A stretch of 64,000 bases of DNA from Melghirimyces thermohalophilus (GCF_900102685.1 NZ_FMZA01000002.1:62001-126000), one strand, 5' to 3'; shown: positions 40,025 to 49,401, counted from the first letter of the stretch. Program-made: numbers and translations. Notes: a model not told the origin generated them from the letters alone.

Positions 40025-42424
40025 TTGGCGAGAATCAAGCAAGCGGCTGTGATCGGAGCCGGTGTTATGGGGGCTGCCATTGCCGGCCATCTGGCGAACG
40101 CCGGGATCCGCACAATTCTTCTGGACATCGTGCCTAAAGAGTTGACGGAGAAAGAGAAGGCGAAGGGACTTACCCTGGAAGACAAAGCGGTCCGCAACCG
40201 AATCGCCCAGACGGGTAAAGAGCGGCTCCTGAAGGAGAAGCCCAGCCCGGTTTTCCACAAGAACATTGTTGATCGCATCGAAGTCGGCAACCTGGAAGAC
40301 GACCTGGTAAAGCTGAGTGAAGTGGACTGGGTAATTGAAGCCGTCATCGAAAACCTGAGCATCAAGCAGAGCTTGTTTGCCAACCTGGAGGAAGTTTGGA
40401 AGCCGGGGACCATTGTCAGCTCCAACACCTCCGGAATCTCCATCCACGACATGGTAAAGGATCGGTCGCCGGAATTCCGCTCCCATTTCCTCGGCACCCA
40501 CTTCTTCAACCCGCCACGGTATATGAAGTTGTTGGAGATCATTCCGACGGAAGATACATCTGAATCTATCATTTCAGACATGAAAGCGTTTGCCGAGTCC
40601 GTTCTGGGCAAAGGGGTGGTCATGGCCAAGGATACGCCCAACTTTATTGCCAATCGGATCGGGGTTTATGGGCTGCAGGTCACCTTCCAGAAGATGCTGG
40701 AAGATGGTCTCGGACCCGATGAAGTGGACTCCGTGACCGGTCGGGCCATGGGTCGTCCGAAGAGTGCCACCTTCCGCACACTGGACTTGGTCGGCTTGGA
40801 CACCTTTGTCCACGTTTCCGATAACGTCCGTGAAAACGTGGACGACGCAGAAGAGAAGAAAGCCTTTGAAGTCCCGGCTCTCCTGCGGGAGATGGTGGAG
40901 AAGGGCTGGCTCGGAGCAAAAAGCGGCCAGGGCTTTTTCAAGAAGGTGAAATCGGAAAAAGGAAAAGAGATCCTGGTCCTGGATCCGGAGACGAAGGAGT
41001 ACCGTCCGCGGAAAAAGCTGAAAGCGCAATCCCTGGAGATGGCCAAGCGGGCCAAGTCGCTGAAGGAGCAGCTTCGCACCCTGCTCTATGCCGATGACAC
41101 CGCTGGCCGCTTCGCCTGGCATATCACCAAGAAGGTGCTTCTCTACTCCGCTGCCCGGATCCCGGAAATCGCCGACGATATTGTCAGCATCGACCGGGCC
41201 ATGCGCTGGGGCTTTAACTGGGATCTCGGTCCCTTCGAAGTGTGGGACGCGATCGGTGTGGAAAAATCCGTGGCCCGCATGAAAGAAGAAGGGGAGACGA
41301 TTCCGCCGTTGGTTGAGGAGCTGTTGGCTTCTGGTGCGAAATCTTTCTATGAACAAAGTTCTGAAGGGTCGAAAGCCTTCCACCTCGGCGGCCGGTTCCA
41401 GCAGGTGGAAGAGCATCCCAAAACCATCGACCTGGCCCGCCTGAAAGAACAGGGGAAAGTGATCAAGGCCAACAAAGGGGCCAGCCTGATCGACATTGGG
41501 GATGATGTGGCTTGTCTCGAATTCCACTCCCCGAAAAACGCCATCGCAGCGGATATTATCCAGATGATCAATTACTCCGTAAAAGAAGTCTCCGCCAATT
41601 ATCGCGGTCTGGTGATCGGCAACCAGGGAGACAACTTCTGTGTCGGGGCCAACCTGATGCTGATCCTGATGGAGGCCCAGGATCAGAACTGGCCGGAGTT
41701 GGACCTGGTGGTTCGCCAGTTCCAGAATGCGATGGGCTCGCTCCGGTATGTGGATAAACCTGTAGTGACCGCTCCCTTTAACATGACGCTAGGCGGCGGG
41801 GTGGAGGTTTCTTTGCCGGCGGATCGACTTCAAGCTTCCTCTGAGTTGTATATGGGTCTGGTGGAGCCTGGAGTGGGTCTCATCCCCGGCGGAGGTGGAA
41901 ACAAGGAATTGTTGCTCCGCTATATGGACGGAGTCGATCCGAAGGACCGTCTCAGCCTGCAATCGCGGGTGAACAAGGTGTTTGAAACCATTGCCATGGC
42001 TAAGGTGTCCACCAGTGCTGTGGAAGCACGGGAATATGGCTTCCTGCGCCGAGAAGACGGGATCACCATGAATCAGGACCACTTGATTTACGATGCCAAA
42101 CAGCAGGTTCTGGCACTGGATGCCGTCGGTTACCAAGCACCCCAGCGGAAGCAGATTCCGGTGGTGGGCGAAACCGGGTACAACACCTTGCGCCTAGGCG
42201 CTTACGGGTTGCTGCAGTCCGGCTACATCAGTGAACACGACTACAAAATCGCCGACAAGCTGGCCTACGTTCTGGCGGGCGGAACTGTGCCGGAAGGAAC
42301 TTTGGTGGACGAACAGTACCTCTTGGACATCGAACGGGAAGCGTTCCTCAGTCTGGCGGGTGAACCCAAGTCCCAGCAGCGGATGCAGCACATGCTGACC
42401 AAAAACAAGCCGCTTAGAAACTGA
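40025..42424 (+). CDS. fadN: 3-hydroxyacyl-CoA dehydrogenase / enoyl-CoA hydratase (FadN type)
   Basis: TTG at 40025 lies 9 nt after GAGGAGGAG and opens MARIKQAAVIGAGVMGAAIA; the longer frame crosses the operator and is rejected. The 799-residue protein has the dehydrogenase part first, with the NAD site GAGVMG and the block SHFLGTHFFNPPRYMKLLEI, then a duplicated C-terminal dehydrogenase region. The crotonase part comes last, with KPVVTAPFNMTLGGGVEVSLPADR, GLVEPGVGLIPGGGG. This order is that of B. subtilis FadN, opposite to E. coli FadB. It does the second and third steps of fatty-acid beta-oxidation. Confidence 0.95.
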   Translation: MARIKQAAVIGAGVMGAAIAGHLANAGIRTILLDIVPKELTEKEKAKGLTLEDKAVRNRIAQTGKERLLKEKPSPVFHKNIVDRIEVGNLEDDLVKLSEVDWVIEAVIENLSIKQSLFANLEEVWKPGTIVSSNTSGISIHDMVKDRSPEFRSHFLGTHFFNPPRYMKLLEIIPTEDTSESIISDMKAFAESVLGKGVVMAKDTPNFIANRIGVYGLQVTFQKMLEDGLGPDEVDSVTGRAMGRPKSATFRTLDLVGLDTFVHVSDNVRENVDDAEEKKAFEVPALLREMVEKGWLGAKSGQGFFKKVKSEKGKEILVLDPETKEYRPRKKLKAQSLEMAKRAKSLKEQLRTLLYADDTAGRFAWHITKKVLLYSAARIPEIADDIVSIDRAMRWGFNWDLGPFEVWDAIGVEKSVARMKEEGETIPPLVEELLASGAKSFYEQSSEGSKAFHLGGRFQQVEEHPKTIDLARLKEQGKVIKANKGASLIDIGDDVACLEFHSPKNAIAADIIQMINYSVKEVSANYRGLVIGNQGDNFCVGANLMLILMEAQDQNWPELDLVVRQFQNAMGSLRYVDKPVVTAPFNMTLGGGVEVSLPADRLQASSELYMGLVEPGVGLIPGGGGNKELLLRYMDGVDPKDRLSLQSRVNKVFETIAMAKVSTSAVEAREYGFLRREDGITMNQDHLIYDAKQQVLALDAVGYQAPQRKQIPVVGETGYNTLRLGAYGLLQSGYISEHDYKIADKLAYVLAGGTVPEGTLVDEQYLLDIEREAFLSLAGEPKSQQRMQHMLTKNKPLRN

Positions 42425-42454
42425 CGAACAACCCCTGCGAAGGAGGAGAGGAGT

Positions 42455-43636
42455 ATGCGCGAAGCAGTTATCGTGGCCGCGGCACGAACCGCTGTAGGTA
42501 AAGCGAACCGCGGCTCGCTGAAGGATACACGGCCGGACGATTTGGGTGCCTTGGTCGTCCAGGACCTGATGAAACGGGTTCCGCAACTGGACCCGAAAGA
42601 AGTGGAAGATGTGGTGTTGGGTTGCTCCTTCCCCGAAGGGGAGCAGGGGATGAACCTGGCCCGGGTGGTAGCCACCCGGGCGGGATTGCCCAACACAGCA
42701 GCAGGGCTGACCATCAACCGGTTCTGCTCTTCGGGATTGCAATCCATCGCTATCGCCGCCAACCACATTATGGCCGGTTTTGCCGATACGATCATCGCCG
42801 GTGGCGTGGAGAGCATGAGCATGGTGCCCATGGGAGGATATAAGCCGGCCCCTAACCCGTACCTGATGGATCATGCGCCGGAGATCTACATGTCCATGGG
42901 ACACACCGCTGAAGAGGTGGCCAAACGCTACGGGGTTTCCCGGGAGGACCAGGACGAGTTTGCTCTGCGCAGTCATCGGAATGCGGTGAAAGCCATCGAT
43001 GAGGGTAAGTTCAAGGATGAGATTGTACCGGTACCGGTGAAAAGGCGGTTTGTGGATGACAATCACAAGCTGCAGGAGGAAGAGTTCATCTTTGATACCG
43101 ATGAAGGCCCCCGCCGGGATACGTCTCTAGAGGCGCTGGCCAAGTTGCGTCCGGCCTTCCGCGTCGGAGGCTCGGTCACTGCCGGGAACTCCTCCCAGAC
43201 CAGTGACGGTGCAGCCGGGGTGGTCGTCATGTCCCGGGAGAAGGCAGAATCCCTCGGCATCCAACCGATCGCCGTCTTCCGCTCCTTCTGCGTCGGTGGC
43301 GTCGATCCCGATGTGATGGGGATCGGGCCGATCGTGGCCGTGCCGAAGGCCTTGGAGCGGGCGGGTCTCACCCTGGATCAGATCGATCTGATCGAGTTGA
43401 ACGAAGCTTTCGCTTCCCAGTCCCTCCAAGTGATGCGTCACCTGGAAATGAACCCGGATATCGTCAACGTCAACGGTGGCGCCATCGCCCTCGGCCACCC
43501 GCTGGGTTGTTCGGGTGCCAAGCTGACAGTCAGCATTCTGAATGAATTGAAACGGCGCAACGGCAAATACGGTTTGGTCACCATGTGTATCGGTGGCGGT
43601 ATGGGAGCAGCCGGCGTCTTTGAAATGGTGAACTGA
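42455..43636 (+). CDS. fadA: Acetyl-CoA C-acyltransferase (3-ketoacyl-CoA thiolase)
   Basis: A 393-residue thiolase. The acylated Cys91 lies in [18 protein letters not shown]; the second half has [27 protein letters not shown] (catalytic His) and [15 protein letters not shown] (second active Cys). It releases acetyl-CoA in the last step of beta-oxidation. GAAGGAGGAGAGG precedes the ATG, 30 bp after fadN. Confidence 0.96.
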   Translation: MREAVIVAAARTAVGKANRGSLKDTRPDDLGALVVQDLMKRVPQLDPKEVEDVVLGCSFPEGEQGMNLARVVATRAGLPNTAAGLTINRFCSSGLQSIAIAANHIMAGFADTIIAGGVESMSMVPMGGYKPAPNPYLMDHAPEIYMSMGHTAEEVAKRYGVSREDQDEFALRSHRNAVKAIDEGKFKDEIVPVPVKRRFVDDNHKLQEEEFIFDTDEGPRRDTSLEALAKLRPAFRVGGSVTAGNSSQTSDGAAGVVVMSREKAESLGIQPIAVFRSFCVGGVDPDVMGIGPIVAVPKALERAGLTLDQIDLIELNEAFASQSLQVMRHLEMNPDIVNVNGGAIALGHPLGCSGAKLTVSILNELKRRNGKYGLVTMCIGGGMGAAGVFEMVN

Positions 43637-43670
43637 TCAGGAACCCTGAAAAATAAGGAGGATTCGAAAG

Positions 43671-45446
43671 ATGGCTGAAAACACCATCACCAAAGGGGGC
43701 AGCTACCTCCTCGAAGAGCACAGCCTCGAGGACGTATTCACCCCGGAAGATTTTACGGAAGAACACAAGATGATCGGCAAGACCACGGAAGACTTCGCCT
43801 TCGATCAGGTCCAACCGGTTCTGGAAGAAATCGAAAATCACAACTTTGACCACACAGTGAAACTGTTGAAGCAAGCCGGTGAACTGGGCCTGTTAGGTGC
43901 CGATGTACCGGAAGCATACGGCGGTCTAGGGCTGGACAAAATCAGCTCCACATTGATCACCGAAAAGATCGCCGTGGCCCGCTCCTTCGCTCTGAGCCAC
44001 GGGGCCCACGTAGGGATCGGGAGCTTGCCCATCGTCTTCTTCGGCAACAAAGAGCAGAAGGAGAAATATTTGCCGGGATTGGCAAGCGGGGAAAAATTGG
44101 CCGCCTACGCCCTGACCGAGCCGGGTTCCGGCTCCGACGCCCTCGGGGCTAAGACGGTAGCCAAACTTTCCGACGATGGTAAGTACTATCTCCTGAGCGG
44201 GGAAAAACAGTGGATTACCAACTCCGCTTTTGCTGATGTGTTTGTCGTTTATGCCAAAGTGGACGGTGAGAAATTTACCGCCTTTATCGTGGAAAAGGAC
44301 TTCCCGGGAGTCTCCACCGGTCCGGAAGAGAAAAAGATGGGGATCAAAGGCTCCTCGACCCGGACGTTGATCCTGGACGAAGCAAAAGTTCCGGTGGAAA
44401 ACGTCCTCGGCGAAGTGGGCAAAGGTCACAAGATCGCCTTCAACATCCTGAATATCGGCCGTTACAAATTGGGGGTCGGCTGTGTCGGTTCTTCCAAACG
44501 AGCCATCGAAATTTCTGCCAAATACGCCAATGAGCGGAATCAGTTTAAAACTCCGATCGCCAAGTTCCCCTTGATCCAGGAAAAGCTGGCCACCATGGCT
44601 GCCAAGACCTACGCCTTGGAAAGCGCCATTTACCGCACCGGCGGATTTTTCGAAAAAGGTTTGTCTCACCTGGACGATGCCGAGGGAGCGGAAGCGGCCA
44701 ATGCCATCGCCGAATACGCCTTGGAGTGCTCCATTACCAAGGTGTTTGGCTCCGAAGTATTGAGCCACGTCGTGGACGAGGGAGTGCAGATCCACGGCGG
44801 TTACGGATTTATGCAGGAGTACGAAATTGAAAACATGTATCGTGACGCCCGTATCAACCGCATCTTCGAAGGGACCAACGAGATCAACCGTCTCTTGATC
44901 CCCGCCACCCTGATGCGGAAAACGATGAAAGGCGAGTTGCCCTTCATGGAGAAAGCCTCCGGCCTCCAGGAAGAGCTGCTGATGATGATGCCCACCCTCT
45001 CCGATGAAGAGCCGGCACCGCTGGAAAAAGAAGCGGAATTGATCGACCACGCGAAGAAGATTTTCTTGATGACCGCGGGGCTGGCCGTGGAGAAATATCA
45101 GATGGAGCTGGAGAAACAGCAGGAAATCCTGCGCGATCTGGCTGATATCGCCATCGAGATTTTCGCTATGGAAAGCGCCTATCTCCGTACGAAGAAAGCG
45201 ATGGAGAAAGATGGACAGGAGAAGGCACAAGCCAAGATTGACCTGACGACGGCCTATGTATATGAAGCCTTCCCGCGCATTGAGAAGGCGGCCAAACACA
45301 CCCTCAGCTCCATGGAAGAAGGGGATACCCTGCGTACCCAACTGTCCATCCTGAAGAAGCTGACCCGTTTCGATCCTATCAACGAAGTCAGTCTGAAACG
45401 AGCCATTGCCAAACGAGTCCTGGAAGCGGAACGTTTCGTGGTCTAA
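43671..45446 (+). CDS. fadE: Acyl-CoA dehydrogenase
   Basis: A 591-residue long-form enzyme. LTEPGSGSDALGAKT and WITNSAFADVFVVYAKVDG are flavin-contact motifs, and FEGTNEINRLLIPATLMRKTMKGE contains the catalytic Glu of the family. An extra C-terminal helical domain of about 170 residues matches the B. subtilis FadE and VLCAD-like class. It makes the first double bond in acyl-CoA, passing electrons to ETF; no etf genes are in view. AAGGAGG precedes the ATG. Last gene of the operon. Confidence 0.95.
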   Translation: MAENTITKGGSYLLEEHSLEDVFTPEDFTEEHKMIGKTTEDFAFDQVQPVLEEIENHNFDHTVKLLKQAGELGLLGADVPEAYGGLGLDKISSTLITEKIAVARSFALSHGAHVGIGSLPIVFFGNKEQKEKYLPGLASGEKLAAYALTEPGSGSDALGAKTVAKLSDDGKYYLLSGEKQWITNSAFADVFVVYAKVDGEKFTAFIVEKDFPGVSTGPEEKKMGIKGSSTRTLILDEAKVPVENVLGEVGKGHKIAFNILNIGRYKLGVGCVGSSKRAIEISAKYANERNQFKTPIAKFPLIQEKLATMAAKTYALESAIYRTGGFFEKGLSHLDDAEGAEAANAIAEYALECSITKVFGSEVLSHVVDEGVQIHGGYGFMQEYEIENMYRDARINRIFEGTNEINRLLIPATLMRKTMKGELPFMEKASGLQEELLMMMPTLSDEEPAPLEKEAELIDHAKKIFLMTAGLAVEKYQMELEKQQEILRDLADIAIEIFAMESAYLRTKKAMEKDGQEKAQAKIDLTTAYVYEAFPRIEKAAKHTLSSMEEGDTLRTQLSILKKLTRFDPINEVSLKRAIAKRVLEAERFVV

Positions 45447-45457
45447 GGGATGGAAGG

Positions 45458-45485
45458 ACCCTCACCTTATGGTGAGGGTTTTTCT
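45458..45485 (+). terminator. Intrinsic terminator of fadNAE
   Basis: ACCCTCACC / GGTGAGGGT hairpin with a 4-nt loop then TTTTTC. Confidence 0.9.
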
Positions 45486-45536
45486 CTTTAGTATGGATCG
45501 TCTTTTAAGAGTTTTTGCGGTACTATAAGGAGAGCA

Positions 45537-45566
45537 ATGGAAAAAAGGCAGGTTGTGTACCGATGA
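45537..45566 (+). CDS. Nine-codon leader minicistron
   Basis: ATG at 45537 stands right after ATAAGGAGAGCA, a good ribosome site, and encodes MEKRQVVYR. Its TGA overlaps the next ATG at 45563 as ATGA. The downstream TM2 gene has only a weak ribosome site of its own, so it may be translated by coupling. It could also be chance. Confidence 0.4.
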   Translation: MEKRQVVYR

Positions 45567-45856
45567 ATGGAACGGATCGTCGAAAACAAAAAGCTGGGGC
45601 CCGGCCCGCAGAGGCTTATCTATTGTGGCTATTCCTCGGGACTTTTGGCGCCCATCGGTTTTACCTGGGCAAAAGGCATTCGGCTTTGTTGATGGCGATC
45701 GTCGTGCCGTTGATCCTTTCTTTCGGGTTGTTTTTCTATTTGTTGCCCGGTCTGGGGGTGTCACCGCTGTTGGTCATCTCCCCCTTCTTGATTTGGTGGG
45801 GCGTGGATGCCTTATTGATCCCCCGCTGGCTTACACAAGTGAAGGAAGATCAATAA
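45563..45856 (+). CDS. TM2-domain membrane protein
   Basis: The 97-residue product starts with a basic stretch (NGTDRRKQKAGARPAEAY) and has the TM2 pattern: LLWLFLGTFGAHRFYLGKRHSALLMAIVVPL, a helix pair with the conserved G-x-H-R-FYLG turn, then WWGVDALLIPRWL. TM2 proteins are small two- or three-helix membrane proteins of unsettled role. ATG at 45563 overlaps the stop of a nine-codon leader ORF. Confidence 0.8.
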   Translation: MNGTDRRKQKAGARPAEAYLLWLFLGTFGAHRFYLGKRHSALLMAIVVPLILSFGLFFYLLPGLGVSPLLVISPFLIWWGVDALLIPRWLTQVKEDQ

Positions 45857-45935
45857 CGATTGCCCATTATGATTCATGGAACTGTCAAGCCCGTCAAAGG
45901 GGCCTCGTGGTATATTCCTTTCGGAGGTGTTTGTC

Positions 45936-46238
45936 ATGAATACGCCTTTTGGCCGCTTTCGCGTCATCGGTCTCGTGGAAGGGATTTCCTATCTCGTATT
46001 GCTCGGTGTGGCCATGCCGTTGAAGTATGGACTCGACTGGCCGATGGCGGTCACGGTGACCGGTTGGATTCACGGTCTGTTGTTTGTGATTTACTTTGCA
46101 GCTTTGGTCCATGTCTGGTTCGCCGAAAAATGGCCCTTGGGACGGGTGTTTGGAGCGGCGGTTGCCTCCGTGCTACCCTTTGGTCCTTTCGTTTTTGATG
46201 TCCGTATGAAGCGACATCAAACTGGCACGTCGATCTGA
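45936..46238 (+). CDS. DUF3817 membrane protein
   Basis: ATG at 45936 follows CGGAGG; an upstream in-frame ATG at 45876 has no site. The 100-residue protein has three helices and the family pattern FRVIGLVEGISYLVLLGVAMPLKYG, VTGWIHGLLFVIYFAALVHVW and ASVLPFGPFVFD. Members are inner-membrane proteins of unknown role. A terminator follows. Confidence 0.85.
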   Translation: MNTPFGRFRVIGLVEGISYLVLLGVAMPLKYGLDWPMAVTVTGWIHGLLFVIYFAALVHVWFAEKWPLGRVFGAAVASVLPFGPFVFDVRMKRHQTGTSI

Positions 46239-46266
46239 CCTCGGATAAGTAACATGGAAAACCCCG

Positions 46267-46300
46267 ATCGGGCCCTGGTGTTACCGGGTCCGATTTTTTA
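46267..46300 (+). terminator. Intrinsic terminator
   Basis: ATCGGGCCC / GGGTCCGAT hairpin (one G-U pair), 10-nt loop, six T. Confidence 0.82.
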
Positions 46301-46444
46301 TTCGTCTTCATTTGCTATATAAAATTTTCATTCGACAAAACATTTAATAGGGAAAATGGGAGTTTATCATCTAAAGTATTTAAATAATTAAAAAAGTATA
46401 ATAAAATAGATTTAAATAAAGGTAAATGTTGGGAGAGGGTTAAG
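46301..46444. promoter_or_regulatory. AT-rich upstream region
   Basis: About 140 bp made almost only of A and T in the second half (TATTTAAATAATTAAAAAAG, TATAATAAAATAG), in sharp contrast to the GC-rich surroundings. TATAAT occurs near 46399. It probably contains the promoter of the following gene; the composition could also reflect transferred DNA. Confidence 0.5.
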
Positions 46445-47551
46445 ATGCGCCGTTGGGTCGGTTACTGGCTGACACTCTGTTTAGGGGTACCGGTACTGTT
46501 GGCGTTGATCTATGTGATCGTCTACCAGCGGTTGTTGGACTCTCCGCGCTATTACCCCTTTTGGTTGATTGAATCCTACTTCTATCTTGGGCTTCCGGCG
46601 GTGGCCTTGATCACTTGGAAAGTGCACTGGGGGAAGAAACATCCTTTGCCGTACCTCGTCCTGATTCTCGTGCTGATCAGCGGCGTGCTGGTGTTGGGTA
46701 CCTACAATATAAAGAAATATGTGGGCGATCAGGAGACCAAACGACTGCACCCAGTGGGGGTGGTGGATCAACGGCTGGTCGCTCGGGAAGGGAACTATCA
46801 CATTCCTTATTATCCCGTGGATGACAAGGCGTTGATCGAGGTGATCAAGAAGGGGGAAGGGGTGGATGTGACCGTTGTTCCGGAAAAAAAGCTGCTCCTC
46901 TCTTTTAAGGATCCTGCCTTTAAAAGTTATTCCCTCTTGCAACGAGTGATCGATCTTGCTCTCGGGATCCTGGCTATGGCGGTGTTCGCAGTTTTCTTCT
47001 ATGTCGTGATGTCGATCTGGTGGAGGGACTTCCGAATGGAGGGGGATGCCCTCTTGGTGCAAAATTGGGGAAGGGTGAAAAGAATTCCCCTGTTTACAAT
47101 CATCCAGATGGAATTGGATCCTCTCCATGAGGAAATCCGGTTTGAAACAGAGGAACTCTTTCTCAGTTACCCTTATGATTCGGATCGGGCGAAGGAACTG
47201 GCCAAGGCCGCCCGAGAAGCGGGTCTCAAAGAGATCAGGAGGGGGAAGAGGTGGGTTCGAAGCCTCCAGTATCGGGAAGTGCGTCTGGAGGAACGACGGA
47301 TCGTACTCGATGGTCAGGAGCAACTCTTCGTTCCCTTTGATTGGGTGGTCAGTCTTCGATGGGATCCCGTCGTGCAAATCACATTAATGGATGAAACCCA
47401 TTACACCATTACTGATTCTCGGTATATGGATCGAGCTTGGTTTGAGGAATTGACCAAAAAGGTGAAGGGGGTTTGGAAGCAAGATGGATACGGATATGTG
47501 GTCGATCACGATCTGCAGGAAAGCGCAGTCACCCTGACGCTGATGGACTGA
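46445..47551 (+). CDS. Multi-pass membrane protein of unknown function
   Basis: ATG at 46445 follows GGGAGAGGG. The 368-residue protein has three N-terminal helices (about 7-28, 43-58, 68-86), an outer or loop domain (about 90-165), a fourth helix (about 172-193, LGILAMAVFAVFFYVVMSIWW), and a C-terminal cytosolic part of about 175 residues made of beta strands (FRMEGDALLVQNWGRVKRIPL, REVRLEERRIVLDGQEQLFVPFDWVVSLRW). The tail resembles PH-like beta domains of bacterial membrane proteins, but I cannot name the family. It stands alone after an AT-rich region. Confidence 0.6.
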   Translation: MRRWVGYWLTLCLGVPVLLALIYVIVYQRLLDSPRYYPFWLIESYFYLGLPAVALITWKVHWGKKHPLPYLVLILVLISGVLVLGTYNIKKYVGDQETKRLHPVGVVDQRLVAREGNYHIPYYPVDDKALIEVIKKGEGVDVTVVPEKKLLLSFKDPAFKSYSLLQRVIDLALGILAMAVFAVFFYVVMSIWWRDFRMEGDALLVQNWGRVKRIPLFTIIQMELDPLHEEIRFETEELFLSYPYDSDRAKELAKAAREAGLKEIRRGKRWVRSLQYREVRLEERRIVLDGQEQLFVPFDWVVSLRWDPVVQITLMDETHYTITDSRYMDRAWFEELTKKVKGVWKQDGYGYVVDHDLQESAVTLTLMD

Positions 47552-47654
47552 AGAGAAAGTGTCCCAAGCCCTTGCGTAGTAGAATCCGTCTACCGTGAGG
47601 GCTTTCGGTGATGAAATGGATGAAAAACGACAAAGCCAGTTCCTTCCAACTCGT

Positions 47655-48407
47655 CTAGGTCCGATCCCGGAAGACGCGGGCGACGAGGCGGGCGGTCCAG
47701 GAGCGGGGGAGAATTCGTGGCAATCCGGTGATCCATCGGTTGATCGTGCCGGTCACCACGACGGGCCGTCCTCGATACCAGGCGGAAAAGCCAAGGCTTG
47801 CCACCTGTGCCGCCGACATCTGCCGGGTTTGTCGAAAACCGGCCCGTGTAGCAAATTCACTGTTCGTACTGCCTGGACAAAGGGTGGTCACCGTAACCCC
47901 GGTCCCTTTTAATTCCGCATGCAGGGCTTCCCCATACCGGAGGATAAACGCTTTCGCCGCGCCGTAGGCAGTCATATAGGGAGTTGGTAGGAAGGAAGAG
48001 GTGGAGCCGACGAGGATGATTCCGCCGCTGCGCCGACGGGTCATTTGCGGCAGGACCGCCCGGTTGAGCCGGACCGGGGTGTTGACAAGGAGTCGGATCA
48101 TCTCCTGTTCACGGCTGATTGAGGTTTCCATCACCGGACCGTACAGACCGAATCCGGCGTTGTTGACCAAAAGGTCAATTCGGCGATTGTTGATCGCTCG
48201 GCAAAGGGAGTCGATTCCTTCCTCCGATGTTAAGTCGGTGGGAAGGACCTCGGCTGAACCGCCGGCTGTCTCCAGTTCCCGGGCCAGGTGCCGGAGACGA
48301 TCCTCCCGACGGGCCACCAGGAGCAAGTGATATCCCCGTCGGGACAGCAGCCGGGCAAAAGCTTCCCCGATTCCCGAGGAAGCGCCGGTTACCAACGCGA
48401 TGGACAA
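47655..48407 (-). CDS. Short-chain dehydrogenase/reductase
   Basis: TTG at 48407 lies 9 nt after AAAGGAG. The 250-residue classical SDR has TGASSGIGEAFA (NADP site; Arg residues after the second strand, VARREDRL, favour NADPH), NNAGFG, the catalytic Ser in VGSTSSFLPT and Tyr/Lys in YGAAKAF. A C-terminal extension (SAWYRGRPVVVTGTINRWITGL then RLVARVFRD) is typical of the YqjQ/DltE-like group. The substrate is not known. Single gene. Confidence 0.88.
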   Translation of the reverse strand: MSIALVTGASSGIGEAFARLLSRRGYHLLLVARREDRLRHLARELETAGGSAEVLPTDLTSEEGIDSLCRAINNRRIDLLVNNAGFGLYGPVMETSISREQEMIRLLVNTPVRLNRAVLPQMTRRRSGGIILVGSTSSFLPTPYMTAYGAAKAFILRYGEALHAELKGTGVTVTTLCPGSTNSEFATRAGFRQTRQMSAAQVASLGFSAWYRGRPVVVTGTINRWITGLPRILPRSWTARLVARVFRDRT

Positions 48408-48477
48408 AACGATCGCTCCTTTCCTAAAGGGTATTGTCTCGATTGTAACAGCTTGTCCCAGTTGTAGGGAGAAACAT

Positions 48478-48511
48478 CAAAAATCCCGACCTTGCGGAAA
48501 AGGTCGGGAAA
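48478..48511 (-). terminator. Intrinsic terminator (minus strand)
   Basis: CCCGACCT / AGGTCGGG hairpin; TTTTTGATG follows on the minus strand, after the gene ending at 48524. Confidence 0.82.
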
Positions 48512-48523
48512 GATGATCCCGTT

Positions 48524-48751
48524 TTAGCACCATCGATCGGTGGTTTTTACAGAGGATATTTCCAGTCGTTGGATGTCCTCCAAGAGGGAAGCGACTTTGT
48601 TTTTACGTACTTTCACTTTTTGCCGCAGCTCTTCTTGATTCTCTACGGGCAAATCGCGAAGCAATGCGTTCTTCACTTGTTGTTGCAACTGGTTCAGTTT
48701 GTACACTTCGGCATCCAATTCCTTTTGTAGCGATTGACGAGGATTCGTCAT
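48524..48751 (-). CDS. Small coiled-coil protein
   Basis: ATG at 48751 follows AAGGGGGC. The 75-residue product is almost entirely helical with heptad leucines and valines (LQKELDAEVYKLNQLQQQVKNALL, ELRQKVKVRKNKVASLLEDIQRLE), suggesting a coiled-coil dimer. Family not recognised. It is divergent from the secreted WGxxGxxG-like peptide gene; the 300 bp between are AT-rich and hold no further gene. Confidence 0.6.
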   Translation of the reverse strand: MTNPRQSLQKELDAEVYKLNQLQQQVKNALLRDLPVENQEELRQKVKVRKNKVASLLEDIQRLEISSVKTTDRWC

Positions 48752-49050
48752 AATAAGCCCCCTTGTCAATTTGGGCGAAGGACAGCAAGATGATGATCCA
48801 CAGGCGGACAGATTCATAAAAAGATGCCTATCACATTTTATTTATTATCTCATAGTTTGCAATAGATTGAAATACGCCATCGAGAGTTCAGGTTCCATCA
48901 CAACCCTGATATCGAAGGGTAACACCTCAGATCCTATTTATTTTTCACATGTGTATGCCGATTCGCGCGCAATCAATTTCAAGATGTATAAAAATATCGT
49001 TTCGGAGCAAACCATACACAACGCAGGTTAAATTGAAGGAGGGAGCAGGA

Positions 49051-49323
49051 ATGAAGAAATGGATCACTTCGCTTTGTGTCATGTTGGCTCTTGCCATCGG
49101 GATCCAAATGGTTACTGTCGTTCCTGACGTCGATGCTCAAGCGGCCACAGTGATGGTCAACGATAATAACAATAACAACACGACCAACAATACGGACTAC
49201 AATACCCGTAACGTTGGTACCAATGATATGGCCAACAACGATACCCCGTCTTGGGCTTGGCTGGGACTCCTTGGACTGCTCGGTCTGTTCGGCCTTCGCA
49301 GGCGGGAGCAAGGGGAGCGTTAA
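49051..49323 (+). CDS. Secreted Asn-rich peptide with a WGxxGxxG-like C-terminus
   Basis: ATG at 49051 follows GAAGGAGGGAG. The 90-residue product has a signal peptide (KKWITSLCVMLALAIGIQMV, cleavage near AQAA), a polar centre rich in Asn, Asp and Thr (VNDNNNNNTTNNTDYNTRNV), and a C-terminal WLGLLGLLGLFGLRRRE. This tripartite form matches small WGxxGxxG-type proteins of Gram-positives, in which a glycine-patterned hydrophobic tail followed by basic residues acts like a sorting signal. The enzyme that would process it is not seen in the window. Confidence 0.7.
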   Translation: MKKWITSLCVMLALAIGIQMVTVVPDVDAQAATVMVNDNNNNNTTNNTDYNTRNVGTNDMANNDTPSWAWLGLLGLLGLFGLRRREQGER

Positions 49324-49347
49324 CGTTTTTCTTGTTTCTTCAAACAG

Positions 49348-49380
49348 GAACCCACCTCAAGTGCTGAGGTGGGTTCTTTT
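49348..49380 (+). terminator. Intrinsic terminator
   Basis: GAACCCACCTCA / TGAGGTGGGTTC hairpin then TTTT. Confidence 0.88.
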
Positions 49381-49401
49381 GGTTGATGATTGATGATTCG
49401 T

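Noticed and set aside
47570-47608. Hairpin AGCCCT...AGGGCT after the gene ending at 47551
   Set aside because: Stem is broken and the T run short; too weak to list as a terminator.
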